Shown here one piece after another: positions 45,489 to 54,500 of a stretch of 64,000 nucleotides of DNA. This stretch comes from CAMDPA01 sp965223035 (GTDB lineage Bacteria; Pseudomonadota; Alphaproteobacteria; Rhizobiales; Hyphomicrobiaceae). The notes under the pieces are model-generated. The model worked only from the letters and a program-made list of their open reading frames with translations. It made no database searches and had not been told where the DNA came from. The position numbers were made by a program, and so were the translations under genes. The stretch's first letter is position 1. The number at the start of each line of letters is the position of its first letter. The DNA is taken from positions 3,162,001-3,226,000 of the forward strand of contig OZ244980.1 in NCBI GenBank assembly GCA_965223035.1. The letters are read 5' to 3'.

Positions 45489-46902
45489 CCGGCTGCGACA
45501 TCTGATCGAAATGGACAGGTCATCGATCAGGCTTCGACTGGCAGTCGCAGCCTGCTTAGCAATCAGCCTTGCTCTGATGGTTTCCGGCTGGGGTCTTGAG
45601 AGACTTTTCGAAAGGCATGTAGAACGCCGTGCTGTCGACCTACTCAAAACCGATCTGCAAGCTCTTCTGTCGGGCTTGAAGGTCGATGACAGCGGCAGGC
45701 TGTCCCTCAATAGGAGGCCGTCAAACCAACGCTATGCCCAGCCGTTCAGCGGGCTTTATTGGCAGATACTGCAAAACGGTCAGGCGATCGAAAAATCACG
45801 ATCCCTTTGGGACGAACAACTCGATCTGCCTGATGACATTCTTCCGGCAGGCGGCTATCACCAACACAACGTCAGTGGTCCACGCAGCCAGGCGCTGTTG
45901 GCTGTTGAACGAGCGGTTGCTGTCAGACGCGGCACTCAGACATTTGTCTTCCGAGCAACTGTTGCGCTGGATGCAAAAGAGCAATCTCTGGCGGTAAGGG
46001 ATTTCCGCACCGATCTGGTGATTGGTTTGAGCGCTGTTGGCGGAGCGCTGTTGGCAGCGTTCTGGGTTGCACTCGGCATTGGCCTTGCACCATTGGACCG
46101 GCTGCGCCATGCCTTGGGGCAGCTCAGATCCGGCAAGGCGTCGCGGCTATCCGGCAACTACCCGAGCGAAATCCAGCCGCTTATCGGTGATCTCAACGAA
46201 CTTCTTGAACAGCAGGAGGCAATGGTGAACCGTGCCAAGGCTCGTGCCGGCAACCTTGCACACGGTTTGAAGACACCACTGACAGCCATTTCGGTCATGG
46301 CCGAGGAACTGACCGGCAAAGAACAGCTAGCAATTGCTCAGGAACTGCAGTCACATGTCTCGACAATGCAGCGTAACCTGGAACACGAACTCGCGCTTGC
46401 GCGTAGCGTTAGCACCCAAGCGTCTGCGGATCATATCCCATTGCGCGCGTTCGTGGATCGTCTGGTGAGCACGATGCGACGACTGCCACGCGGTGACGAA
46501 TTGCGGTGGACCGTCGATATTGACAGCACATTGTCGCTCAGAATTGACGAGACAGCGCTCGGCGAGATCGTCGGTAATCTTCTGGATAACGCGAGGAAAT
46601 GGGCCGAAAGCAACGTATTGATATCTGCAGCTTCGCGAGGCGATTGGATCTGGCTTCAGATATCGGACGATGGGCCTGGCATTCCAAGACGTGAAGTCGA
46701 CAGCGTTCTTCAACGAGGTAGGCGCCTCGATGAAACTAAGTCGGGGAGCGGTCTGGGATTGTCTATCGCCTCTGACATCGTGGACCAGATCGGCGGTCGG
46801 CTGGAATTCACAGAGTCCGTGCTGGGCGGGCTCGGTGTTCGCGTTGAACTTCGCTCACGTCCGGGACCGTGGTGCAACTCTGGTTCTCCGACTGTGATGT
46901 GA
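45481..46902 (+). CDS. Sensor histidine kinase (PhoQ-like)
   Basis: 473 residues from ATG 45481, overlapping the regulator by 8 nt. Membrane helices at ~20-38 and ~181-201 enclose a ~140-residue periplasmic sensor; a HAMP-like linker follows. H-box NLAHGLKTPLTAI (His ~260), N-box LLDNARKWAES, G1 SDDGPGIP and G2 KSGSGLGLSIASDIV are all present. It should sense an envelope signal, perhaps through the PepSY proteins. Confidence 0.92.
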   Translation: MVNRLRHLIEMDRSSIRLRLAVAACLAISLALMVSGWGLERLFERHVERRAVDLLKTDLQALLSGLKVDDSGRLSLNRRPSNQRYAQPFSGLYWQILQNGQAIEKSRSLWDEQLDLPDDILPAGGYHQHNVSGPRSQALLAVERAVAVRRGTQTFVFRATVALDAKEQSLAVRDFRTDLVIGLSAVGGALLAAFWVALGIGLAPLDRLRHALGQLRSGKASRLSGNYPSEIQPLIGDLNELLEQQEAMVNRAKARAGNLAHGLKTPLTAISVMAEELTGKEQLAIAQELQSHVSTMQRNLEHELALARSVSTQASADHIPLRAFVDRLVSTMRRLPRGDELRWTVDIDSTLSLRIDETALGEIVGNLLDNARKWAESNVLISAASRGDWIWLQISDDGPGIPRREVDSVLQRGRRLDETKSGSGLGLSIASDIVDQIGGRLEFTESVLGGLGVRVELRSRPGPWCNSGSPTVM

Positions 46903-46999
46903 GCCAATTCAGATAGAGGCCATTTGAGCTGCATCCATTGACCCATCATGGCCGACGTCGCGGACGGTTGCCAGACTCGTGTTACCAGACTCGTGTTGC

Positions 47000-47668
47000 C
47001 AGATGCGTGTTGCGTCGGGTGAGCGCCCCTTATCGTTCGGCTCAAGCATTAGGGCACCGACCAGGCGCGTGATGGCGGCCTCGTTCGGAAAGATGCCGAC
47101 GACGTTGGTGCGCCGTTTGATCTTTTTGTTCAAACGTTGCAGCGGATTGGTGGAGTGGATCTGCAGCCAGTGCGCGCGGGGAAAGGATTTATAGACAAGC
47201 AGGCCATTCGCCTTCCGATCGGCCGGATGAGGAACGCGTTGACGCGCTGGTCGATCTCGGCGCACAAGCCTGACACCTGGCTCTTGGAGAAGCCCGCCAT
47301 CCCCATCACCTTGACGAGGTCATCGACGGAACGCGTCGACAGGCCGTGGACATAGGCTTGCTGAAGCGCTGCGGTCATGGCTTTTTCCGCCGCCCGGCGC
47401 GGCTCCAGGACCGCGGGAAATACCAGCCCTTGCCAAGCTTCGGGAGCCGGAGCGCCACCGTGCCGGCGCGCGTCTGCCAGGTTCGGCCGTCGATAGCCAT
47501 TGCGATGATTTGTGCGCTCGCCAGTGCGTTCGTGGGGCTCGGCGTTGCACATCGCCTCGATATCGAGCGCCATCAGCCGACCGGCAACGAAGCCGAGCAT
47601 GCCGCCAGCAGCTCGGTGTCGGAAGCCTTGTCAACGAGCGCCTTGAGCGCCATTCGGTCATCGGTCAT
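47000..47668 (-). pseudogene. IS256-family (mutator-type) transposase remnant
   Basis: Start MTDDRMALKALVDKASDTELLAA at 47668, then a shift to MLGFVAGRLMALDIEAMCNAEPH, then TAALQQAYVHGLSTRSVDDLVKVMGMAGFSKSQVS, then after an internal deletion PRAHWLQIHSTNPLQRLNKKIKRRTNVVGIFPNE. The DDE core is gone. Next to its end, a 14-15 bp unit (CCAGACTCGTGTTA-like) is repeated three times at ~46974-47010. Confidence 0.85.
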
Positions 47669-47853
47669 TGTGCGTTCCCTTCAGCTTGGTTCGATTCGCA
47701 AACTCAATCCGAGCCGGAGAACCACAATCACCGCCCGGGCAAGCCGCCCGCGCACGCGCCGCCTCCCTCTATGAAGGCTGAGCAAAGCCTGCGCTCCCGC
47801 TGAATTTACACCACCCGGTGGGACGTCACACAACAAAAGTCGAAATTGGGCTA

Positions 47854-47917
47854 GATCATCTTTGCGCCTTAAATCGGAACCGCAAAGCCGGTTCCGATTT
47901 AAGGCGCAAAGATGATC
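47854..47917. repeat. Palindromic element B: perfect 29-bp inverted repeat
   Basis: Arms 47854-47882 and 47889-47917 are exact complements (starting GATCATCTTTGCGCC) around a 6-nt loop. Shares the AATCGG core with elements A and C. Candidate miniature repeat of the REP/RPE kind. Confidence 0.9.
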
Positions 47918-47929
47918 GCTGTTAAAGTG

Positions 47930-47988
47930 TAGAGCAACCTGCCTTTAATCGGGATCGTTCCGATTCCGATTTAAGGCAGGTTGCTCTA
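47930..47988. repeat. Palindromic element C: 23-bp inverted repeat
   Basis: Arms start TAGAGCAACCTGCCTT and pair with one mismatch. It lies 12 bp from element B; its left arm is also the left arm of element A at 31416. Confidence 0.85.
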
Positions 47989-48074
47989 GCTTTGGTCTCA
48001 TGTTCTCCCATGCGTGGTCCGATCGGCTGCTGCCACCTGTCAACTGCTGGCTACATCAGTGGTGTCCGCCTCCA

Positions 48075-48995
48075 TCAGATGATTCCCACGTCGGGAAGAA
48101 AGTTCGCTCCGTCTGTGACCAGGAATGAATTGAACGCATCCATCACCGGCGAAACGGAACGGTCCTCGCGCGATACGGAAAACCACTGTCTCAAGACCGG
48201 CATGCCAATAACGTCGAGGACGACGAGCCGACCCAACTGCAGCTCCTGGTGGATGGTATGGCCGGATATGAAGGCGACGCCAAGTCCGGCCATCACCGCC
48301 TGCTTGATCGTCTCGTTGGAGCCCATCTCGGCACCCAGCCGCTCAAGCTTCTCCGGCACTTCGGAAAAGAAAACCTCCAGCGAGATCCTGGTGCCCGATC
48401 CGGGTTCCCGTACCAGGAAGTTCTCCTTTGCGATTTGAGCCTTAGAGATTTTCGGTTTGCCGGCTAGCGGGTGATCGGGAGAGGCGACGATCACCAGCGG
48501 GTGATCTCCGAACTGCATCGATCGCACTGGAATGTCGTGCGGCGGCCGTCCCATCAGCGCGATGTCAAGATCGTGGTTCTTCAGCGCTGAAATTGTCTCG
48601 GCCCGGTTGCCGACCATCAGGTCGATGCCGATCTCCGGGCGGCGTTTGAGGAATACTGCAATCAGTCCTGGCGCAAAGTATTTGGCGGTGGAGACAACGC
48701 CGAGCTTGAGGCTTCCCTTCATTGCACCAGAAATCGTAGCGATCTCGTCATTGAAAATTCGCAGCTGTTCCTCGATCGCGCGTGCGGTCTCAAGCGCCAC
48801 CTCGCCTGCGGCAGTGGGACGCAACCCGGCTGATGTGCGGTCGAACAGGGCAATTCCGCATTCGTTCTCAAGTTGTCTGAGCTGCAGCGTGACGGCCGGA
48901 CCGGTGAGCCCTAACCGATTGGCCGCACTGGATATTTTCCCGGTTTCCTGGATTGCAATAAGGGACCGGAGTTGGCGAAGGGTAACGTTCCTCAT
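48075..48995 (-). CDS. cbbR: LysR-type regulator of the Calvin cycle operon
   Basis: 306 residues. N-terminal helix-turn-helix LRQLRSLIAIQETGKISSAANRLGLTGPAVTLQLRQLE, then a two-lobed effector domain (KLGVVSTAKYFAPGLIAVFLKRRPEI, LVIVASPDHPLAGKP, FLVREPGSGTRISLE). Divergent from cbbF with a 120-bp AT-rich gap, the standard CbbR position. It should sense redox/carbon metabolites and activate the cbb operon while limiting its own expression. Confidence 0.93.
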   Translation of the reverse strand: MRNVTLRQLRSLIAIQETGKISSAANRLGLTGPAVTLQLRQLENECGIALFDRTSAGLRPTAAGEVALETARAIEEQLRIFNDEIATISGAMKGSLKLGVVSTAKYFAPGLIAVFLKRRPEIGIDLMVGNRAETISALKNHDLDIALMGRPPHDIPVRSMQFGDHPLVIVASPDHPLAGKPKISKAQIAKENFLVREPGSGTRISLEVFFSEVPEKLERLGAEMGSNETIKQAVMAGLGVAFISGHTIHQELQLGRLVVLDVIGMPVLRQWFSVSREDRSVSPVMDAFNSFLVTDGANFLPDVGII

Positions 48996-49007
48996 GCTCT
49001 TAGCATA

Positions 49008-49047
49008 AATAAATTTTACTGTAGATGTAAATATAATAAAATTTACT
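49008..49047 (+). promoter_or_regulatory. CbbR binding region in the cbbR-cbbF intergenic space
   Basis: Sharply AT-rich in a GC-rich genome. Contains TTTAC-N7-GTAAA (49015-49031), a LysR-type T-N11-A palindrome, overlapping AAATTTTA (49011-49018) / TAAAATTT (49037-49044). Promoters of both divergent units should lie here. Confidence 0.65.
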
Positions 49048-49115
49048 CACTGATTGCATTCGCCGATGTTTACCCAGCCCTGCCGGTTCCGGACCAGGGC
49101 GCGGGAGGACATCCA

Positions 49116-50150
49116 ATGCGCGTTCACACGCTTGCTCAGTACCTGGTCGCTATTGCTGCTGTTGATGACGACATCCGGCAGGCTGCGCGGCTCGTGCACG
49201 AATTGGCAGATGCAGCAAAGCAGGTTCAGGCAGCAATCTGCGACAGCGCCCGAAGTTCAGAACTTGCCCGGTCGAGTGGCGGAGCCAACACGGACGGCGA
49301 TGAGCAGAAGGGACTGGACGTTCTGGCCGATGAGATTTTTCTCGCCGCCGCCCGGCGCGCGCAGATTGCTTGGTACGCGTCGGAGGAACAGACTGCCCCC
49401 ATAGATCTGGACCGGGAAGCCGCGATCGCCATGGCGATCGATCCGCTCGACGGCTCATCGAATATCGACACCAACGTTTCGATCGGCACGATCTTTTCGA
49501 TACTGCCGTCCGGCGACGGCGGGCCAGCTCCCTTTCTGCAGCCGGGCCATCGCCAGATCGCTTCCGGCTTTTTCGTCTACGGACCACGACTTGCCCTGGT
49601 TCTCACGTTCGGCCGTGGTGCGCTGAGTTTCATGTTCTGCGATCGCCGCCGGGAGTTCATCGTGGTGAATGACACGCTTGCGATTCCCAGATCGGCGGCG
49701 GAGTTTGCGATCAATGCATCCAATTACCGGCACTGGGACGAAGCCGTCCAACTCTATTTCGACGACTGCCTGCAGGGCACCGAAGGGTCGCGCAGCAAGA
49801 ACTTCAACATGCGCTGGATCGCGTCTCTTGTGGCGGATGCCTACCGGATAATCGTCCGCGGCGGTGTGTTTTTGTACCCGCGCGATGCGCGCGAAGGATA
49901 TGCCGCCGGCCGCCTTCGGCTGGTCTATGAAGCCAACCCGATCGCCCTGTTGATCGAGCAGGCGGGCGGAGCAGCAACCGACGGCGCCCGGCGGCTGTTG
50001 GATATCCAGCCGTCGAGCCTTCATCAGCGCTCACCATTGATCTTCGGATCGGCAGACGAGGTCGACTTGATTGGCAGGTATCACACCGAGCCCTCGGCAA
50101 TAGGGGCTCGCCATCCCCTGTTTTCCGATCGCGGCCTGTTCAGAGCGTGA
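49116..50150 (+). CDS. cbbF: Fructose-1,6-bisphosphatase (class I)
   Basis: 344 residues from ATG 49116, after GGGAGGACATCCA; in-frame codons upstream run into the operator and are not used. Metal and phosphate site IDPLDGSSNIDTNVSIGTIFSI, and RNFNMRW-like NFNMRWIASLVADAYRI plus GGVFLYPRD and RLVYEANPIALLIEQAGG are class I signatures. Removes phosphate from fructose-1,6- (and probably sedoheptulose-1,7-) bisphosphate in RuBP regeneration. First gene of the operon; 9 nt before cbbP. Confidence 0.93.
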   Translation: MRVHTLAQYLVAIAAVDDDIRQAARLVHELADAAKQVQAAICDSARSSELARSSGGANTDGDEQKGLDVLADEIFLAAARRAQIAWYASEEQTAPIDLDREAAIAMAIDPLDGSSNIDTNVSIGTIFSILPSGDGGPAPFLQPGHRQIASGFFVYGPRLALVLTFGRGALSFMFCDRRREFIVVNDTLAIPRSAAEFAINASNYRHWDEAVQLYFDDCLQGTEGSRSKNFNMRWIASLVADAYRIIVRGGVFLYPRDAREGYAAGRLRLVYEANPIALLIEQAGGAATDGARRLLDIQPSSLHQRSPLIFGSADEVDLIGRYHTEPSAIGARHPLFSDRGLFRA

Positions 50151-50159
50151 GGGGCAACG

Positions 50160-51032
50160 ATGTCTCAAAAGCATCCCATCATCGCCATCACCGGATCATC
50201 GGGGGCCGGCACGTCAACGGTGAAAGACACATTTGAAAAGATCTTCAAGCGCGAAGGCGTGACCGCGGCGTTTATCGAAGGTGACGCTTTCCACAGGTTC
50301 GATCGCGCCAGCATGAAAGAAAAGATTGCCGAGGAAGAGGAACGCGGCAACAGGAACTTTTCCCATTTCGGCCCGGACGCCAATGAACTCGAAAAGCTTG
50401 AGGAAGTCTTTGCTGAATATTCCAGTCAGGGCACTGGGTTGACGAGGCATTATGTGCACGACGAGGCGGAAGCTGCTCACTACGGCTCCGCGCCAGGGAC
50501 GTTCACCGACTGGGAACCGTTACCACACAGTGATCTGCTGTTCTATGAGGGGCTGCATGGCTGCATCGTAACCGACAAGGTCAATCTCCCGCGCCATGTC
50601 GATCTCAAGATCGGAGTCGTGCCGGTCATCAACCTGGAGTGGATCCAGAAGGTTCATCGCGACAAGGCTGAGCGCGGCTACACGACTGAAGCCGTAATGG
50701 ACACCATCCTGCGCCGGATGCCGGATTATGCGCGCTACATCTGCCCGCAGTTCTCCTACACCAACATCAATTTCCAGCGCGTGCCGACGGTCGACACGTC
50801 GAACCCGTTCGTGGCGCGGTGGATACCCACGATCGCCGAGTCGATGCTGGTGATACGCTTCGCCAATCCGCGCGGTATCGACTTCCCGTATCTGCTGTCC
50901 ATGCTGAACGGCAGTTTCATGTCGCGGGCGAATTCGATTGTCGCGCCAGGCGACAAACTCGACCTCGCCATGCAGCTGATTTTCACACCGCTCGTCCACA
51001 AGCTCGTGGATCAAAAGCGCAGAATTTCCTGA
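50160..51032 (+). CDS. cbbP: Phosphoribulokinase
   Basis: 290 residues, the usual proteobacterial length. Nucleotide loop GSSGAGTSTVKDTF, then FIEGDAFHRFDRASMK, FSHFGPDANELEKLEEVF and YGSAPGTFTDWEPLP. Makes ribulose-1,5-bisphosphate from ribulose-5-phosphate and ATP, the pathway's committed step. Class I enzymes of this type are octamers activated by NADH. Confidence 0.96.
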   Translation: MSQKHPIIAITGSSGAGTSTVKDTFEKIFKREGVTAAFIEGDAFHRFDRASMKEKIAEEEERGNRNFSHFGPDANELEKLEEVFAEYSSQGTGLTRHYVHDEAEAAHYGSAPGTFTDWEPLPHSDLLFYEGLHGCIVTDKVNLPRHVDLKIGVVPVINLEWIQKVHRDKAERGYTTEAVMDTILRRMPDYARYICPQFSYTNINFQRVPTVDTSNPFVARWIPTIAESMLVIRFANPRGIDFPYLLSMLNGSFMSRANSIVAPGDKLDLAMQLIFTPLVHKLVDQKRRIS

Positions 51033-51042
51033 GGGCGATCGA

Positions 51043-53052
51043 ATGAACGTCCAGCCACAACTCGTTGCAGCCGGAGCAGCCACAGAACAGGACATGGCCA
51101 ACGCCATTCGCGCACTGACCATGGACGCGATCCAAAAGGCCAACTCGGGCCATCCCGGCATGCCGATGGGAATGGCCGATGCCGTCACGGTCCTGTTCAA
51201 CAGGTTTATTAACATCGATCCGCAAGACCCGGATTGGCCGGACCGGGATCGCTTCATCCTGTCTGCCGGCCATGGCTCGATGCTGCAATATGCGATTCAT
51301 CATCTGGTCGGCTATCGGGACATGGATGCCGGCCAGCTGAAAAAGTTCCGGCAACTCGGCAGCCCGACCGCGGGACATCCCGAATACGGACATGCACGGG
51401 GCATCGAAATCACGACCGGACCGCTAGGGCAGGGAATTTCAACGGCGGTCGGTATGGCGCTTGCCGAAAGAATGCTCGCGGCCCGCTTCAGCCGCGAGCT
51501 TGTCGATCACTACACCTACGTGATCGCGGGTGATGGATGCCTGCAGGAAGGCATCAGCCACGAGGCGATCGACCTGGCCGGCCACCTGAGGCTGTCTCGG
51601 CTGATCGTTCTGTGGGACGACAATGGAATCTCAATCGATGGGAAGATCTCCCTGTCAACATCGATGGACCAACTGGCCCGCTTCGGGGCGGCTGGCTGGA
51701 ATGTTCAGCGCGCCGACGGGCATGACTTCGAAACCGTGGGAAATGCCCTGGAGGAGGCGCGCAGGAGTCGTAGACCATCGCTGATTGCCTGCCGGACCGT
51801 TATCGGTAAGGGTGCCCCCAACCTGCAAGGCTCTGCCAAGACCCATGGTGCACCGCTTGGGCCCGACGAAGTTAAAGCCGCGCGCAATCACCTGGGCTGG
51901 CCTCATGCTCCGTTCGTGGTACCTGACAACGTCAAAACGGCTTGGCAAGCCGTTGCGGACCGCGGCCGGGCAGCACGCCTGGCCTGGAGGCAGCGGCACA
52001 AGGCATCCCGCTCGGCGTCGGCATTCGATCGCACTATGCAGGCAGAACTGCCGGTCAGTCTTGGGCGCAAGCTTTCCCGTTTGCGCAAGCAGCACCAGGC
52101 ACAGGCCACGAAGGTGGCAACGCGCCAGGCCTCGCAGATGGTGCTTGAGACGATCAACAGCGCAACGCGCCTGACTGTTGGCGGATCGGCGGATTTGACC
52201 GGCTCGAATCTCACCCGAACATCGCAGACGTTACCGGTGGAGCCCGGCAGGTTCGGTGGCCGCTACATCCACTATGGCGTCCGTGAGCACGCCATGGCTG
52301 CGATCATGAACGGCCTGTCTCTTCACGGCGGTTTCATTCCCTACGGCGGAACGTTCCTGGTGTTCTCCGACTATGCCCGTGGAGCAATGCGGCTCTCGGC
52401 ATTGATGAAACAACGGGTGATCTACGTGTTGACGCACGATTCCATCGGCCTTGGCGAGGACGGCCCCACGCATCAGCCGGTTGAACATCTGGCGATGCTC
52501 CGCGCGACCCCCAACCTCAACGTCTTCAGGCCGGCCGATATCATCGAAACCTGCGAGTGCTGGGAACTGGCACTGAATGCCCGTGAAACACCGAGCGTGC
52601 TCGCCCTGTCGCGTCAGGCATTGCCGATGCTGCGCGACCGTCACTCCCGCTCCAACCTGAGTTCGCGGGGCGGCTATGTGCTTCGACAGGCAGACGGACC
52701 AAGAGACGTAACCCTTATTGCAACCGGCTCAGAAGTCTTTATCGCCATTCAGTCCGCTGGTCGTCTGCAGTCCGAAGATGGCATCAGGGCAGCGGTCGTC
52801 TCGATGCCGTGCTGGGAAATCTTTGAGCAGCAGGATGCGGGCTATCGGGACAGGACGCTTGGATCGGCACCGCGCATCGCAATCGAAGCGGCGGCGCGGC
52901 TCGGCTGGGACCGCTGGATCGGCCCTGACGGCGAGTTCGTCGGGATGGCCGGGTTTGGAGCATCCGCCCCCGCTGCTGATCTTTATGCGCATTTCGGCAT
53001 CACGGCCGACCAGGTCTGCGAGCGGGCGCGCAACATCATCAAAAGGGGATAA
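51043..53052 (+). CDS. cbbT: Transketolase
   Basis: 669 residues. TPP-binding GDGCLQEGISHEAIDLAGHL ending WDDNGIS; N-terminal AIQKANSGHPGMPMGMAD; pyrimidine domain GVREHAMAAIMNGLSLHGG and DSIGLGEDGPTHQPVEHL; C-terminal domain FGASAPAADLYAHFGIT. Moves two-carbon units between sugar phosphates. Lies 10 nt after cbbP. Confidence 0.96.
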   Translation: MNVQPQLVAAGAATEQDMANAIRALTMDAIQKANSGHPGMPMGMADAVTVLFNRFINIDPQDPDWPDRDRFILSAGHGSMLQYAIHHLVGYRDMDAGQLKKFRQLGSPTAGHPEYGHARGIEITTGPLGQGISTAVGMALAERMLAARFSRELVDHYTYVIAGDGCLQEGISHEAIDLAGHLRLSRLIVLWDDNGISIDGKISLSTSMDQLARFGAAGWNVQRADGHDFETVGNALEEARRSRRPSLIACRTVIGKGAPNLQGSAKTHGAPLGPDEVKAARNHLGWPHAPFVVPDNVKTAWQAVADRGRAARLAWRQRHKASRSASAFDRTMQAELPVSLGRKLSRLRKQHQAQATKVATRQASQMVLETINSATRLTVGGSADLTGSNLTRTSQTLPVEPGRFGGRYIHYGVREHAMAAIMNGLSLHGGFIPYGGTFLVFSDYARGAMRLSALMKQRVIYVLTHDSIGLGEDGPTHQPVEHLAMLRATPNLNVFRPADIIETCECWELALNARETPSVLALSRQALPMLRDRHSRSNLSSRGGYVLRQADGPRDVTLIATGSEVFIAIQSAGRLQSEDGIRAAVVSMPCWEIFEQQDAGYRDRTLGSAPRIAIEAAARLGWDRWIGPDGEFVGMAGFGASAPAADLYAHFGITADQVCERARNIIKRG

Positions 53053-53056
53053 GGGT

Positions 53057-53386
53057 TTGACGACGAGACCGGCAATCAACGGCTGTGGCCAGATCGGACG
53101 CAACGTTGTCCGTGCGGTCCACGAAAGTGGTTGGAGCGATGTCAACATCGTCGCGGTCGATGATCTCGGCCCTGTTGAGACGAACGCTCAGCTGAGCGGC
53201 ACCGGCAGGCTCACCACGGTCGCCGGCGGAGGCGACACGGTGGCGGCTGTGGCAGCGGCCGGCGTCACCGGTCAATTCAACTATGTCTCGAACGCCGGCG
53301 GCGCTTTCCTGGAATGGCTCGCAGGCAACGTGCTCCCCGGCAGCGAAGTTCTCCAAACCAATTCAATCGAACAGGAGGTTGCCTAA
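53057..53386 (+). pseudogene. Deletion scar: gap (cbbG) 5' end fused to pgk (cbbK) 3' end
   Basis: About 110 codons from TTG 53057. The first ~45 residues are the NAD-binding start of glyceraldehyde-3-phosphate dehydrogenase (AINGCGQIGRNVVRAVHESG ... AVDDLGPVETNAQL; the usual INGFGRIGR is already mutated). From ~53194 the text is the C-terminus of phosphoglycerate kinase: TVAGGGDTVAAVAAAGV, FNYVSNAGGAFLEWLAG, LPG. Both active sites are missing. An in-frame deletion of roughly 2 kb must have joined the two genes. It has no credible enzymatic role. Confidence 0.88.
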
Positions 53387-53388
53387 AC

Positions 53389-54468
53389 ATGGCCCGAATT
53401 ACCCTTCGCCAGTTGCTCGATCATGCCGCAGAGCATGACTACGGTGTGCCGGCTTTCAACATCAACAACATGGAGCAGGGTCTGGCCATCATGGCCGCCG
53501 CCAAGGCCTGCGATGCGCCGGTCATCATGCAGGCCTCGCAGGGCGCCCGCGCCTATGCCGGAGATATCATGCTGGCGCGGATGATCGATGCGCTGACGGA
53601 GATGTTTCCCGACATTCCGATCTGCATGCACCAGGACCACGGCAACAACGAAGCCACCTGCATGAGCGCCATCCGCCTTGGCTTCACCTCAGTGATGATG
53701 GACGGCTCGCTTGAGGCTGACATGAAGACGCCTGCCTCCTATCACCACAACGTCCAGATCACCGAACGCGTGTCGCGTATGGCCCATTGGGTCGGCGCCT
53801 CGGTAGAAGGCGAACTCGGTGTGCTCGGTTCGCTGGAAACCGGCGAGGCCGAGGCCGAAGACGGTTCCGGGGCCGAGGGCAAACTCAGTCACGATCAGTT
53901 GCTCACCGATCCCGATCAGGCCGTTGATTTCGTCACCCGGACAAAGGTTGATGCGCTGGCAATCGCCTGCGGCACATCGCACGGCGCCTACAAGTTCTCG
54001 CGCAAGCCCGATGGTGACATCCTGGCGATGCAGGTCATCGAGGCGATCCACCGCAAGCTGCCCAACACGCATCTGGTGATGCACGGCTCGTCTTCCGTGC
54101 CGCAAGAGCTGCAGGACATTATCAACGCCTACGGCGGGGAGATGCCACAGACATTCGGCGTACCTGTCGAGGAGATCGTACGCGGCATCCGGCATGGCGT
54201 GCGCAAGGTGAACATTGACACCGACTGCCGTATGGCGATGACCGGGCAGTTCCGCAAGGTCGCCCGACAGGACCCGAAGGAGTTCGATCCGCGCAAGTTC
54301 CTGAAGCCTGCAATGGATGCCATGCGCGAATTGTGTCGCGACCGGTTTGAGGCCTTCGGCACCGCCGGCCAGGCATCGAGAATCAAGGCGATAGCAATGG
54401 ACGAGATGGCGAAACGCTACGCCGCAGGTGGGCTCGACCCACGACTTGCGCCGGCACAGGCCGCCTGA
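53389..54468 (+). CDS. cbbA: Fructose-bisphosphate aldolase, class II
   Basis: 359 residues from ATG 53389 (AGGAGGTTGCC upstream). Zinc and phosphate residues in CMHQDHGNNEAT, ACGTSHGAYKF and HLVMHGSSSVPQEL; VRKVNIDTDCRMAMTG closes the barrel. Condenses dihydroxyacetone phosphate with glyceraldehyde-3-phosphate or erythrose-4-phosphate. Starts 2 nt after the gap/pgk scar. Confidence 0.96.
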   Translation: MARITLRQLLDHAAEHDYGVPAFNINNMEQGLAIMAAAKACDAPVIMQASQGARAYAGDIMLARMIDALTEMFPDIPICMHQDHGNNEATCMSAIRLGFTSVMMDGSLEADMKTPASYHHNVQITERVSRMAHWVGASVEGELGVLGSLETGEAEAEDGSGAEGKLSHDQLLTDPDQAVDFVTRTKVDALAIACGTSHGAYKFSRKPDGDILAMQVIEAIHRKLPNTHLVMHGSSSVPQELQDIINAYGGEMPQTFGVPVEEIVRGIRHGVRKVNIDTDCRMAMTGQFRKVARQDPKEFDPRKFLKPAMDAMRELCRDRFEAFGTAGQASRIKAIAMDEMAKRYAAGGLDPRLAPAQAA

Positions 54469-54500
54469 CGACCCCTCAATACTTTGGAAAGGACAGAAGC

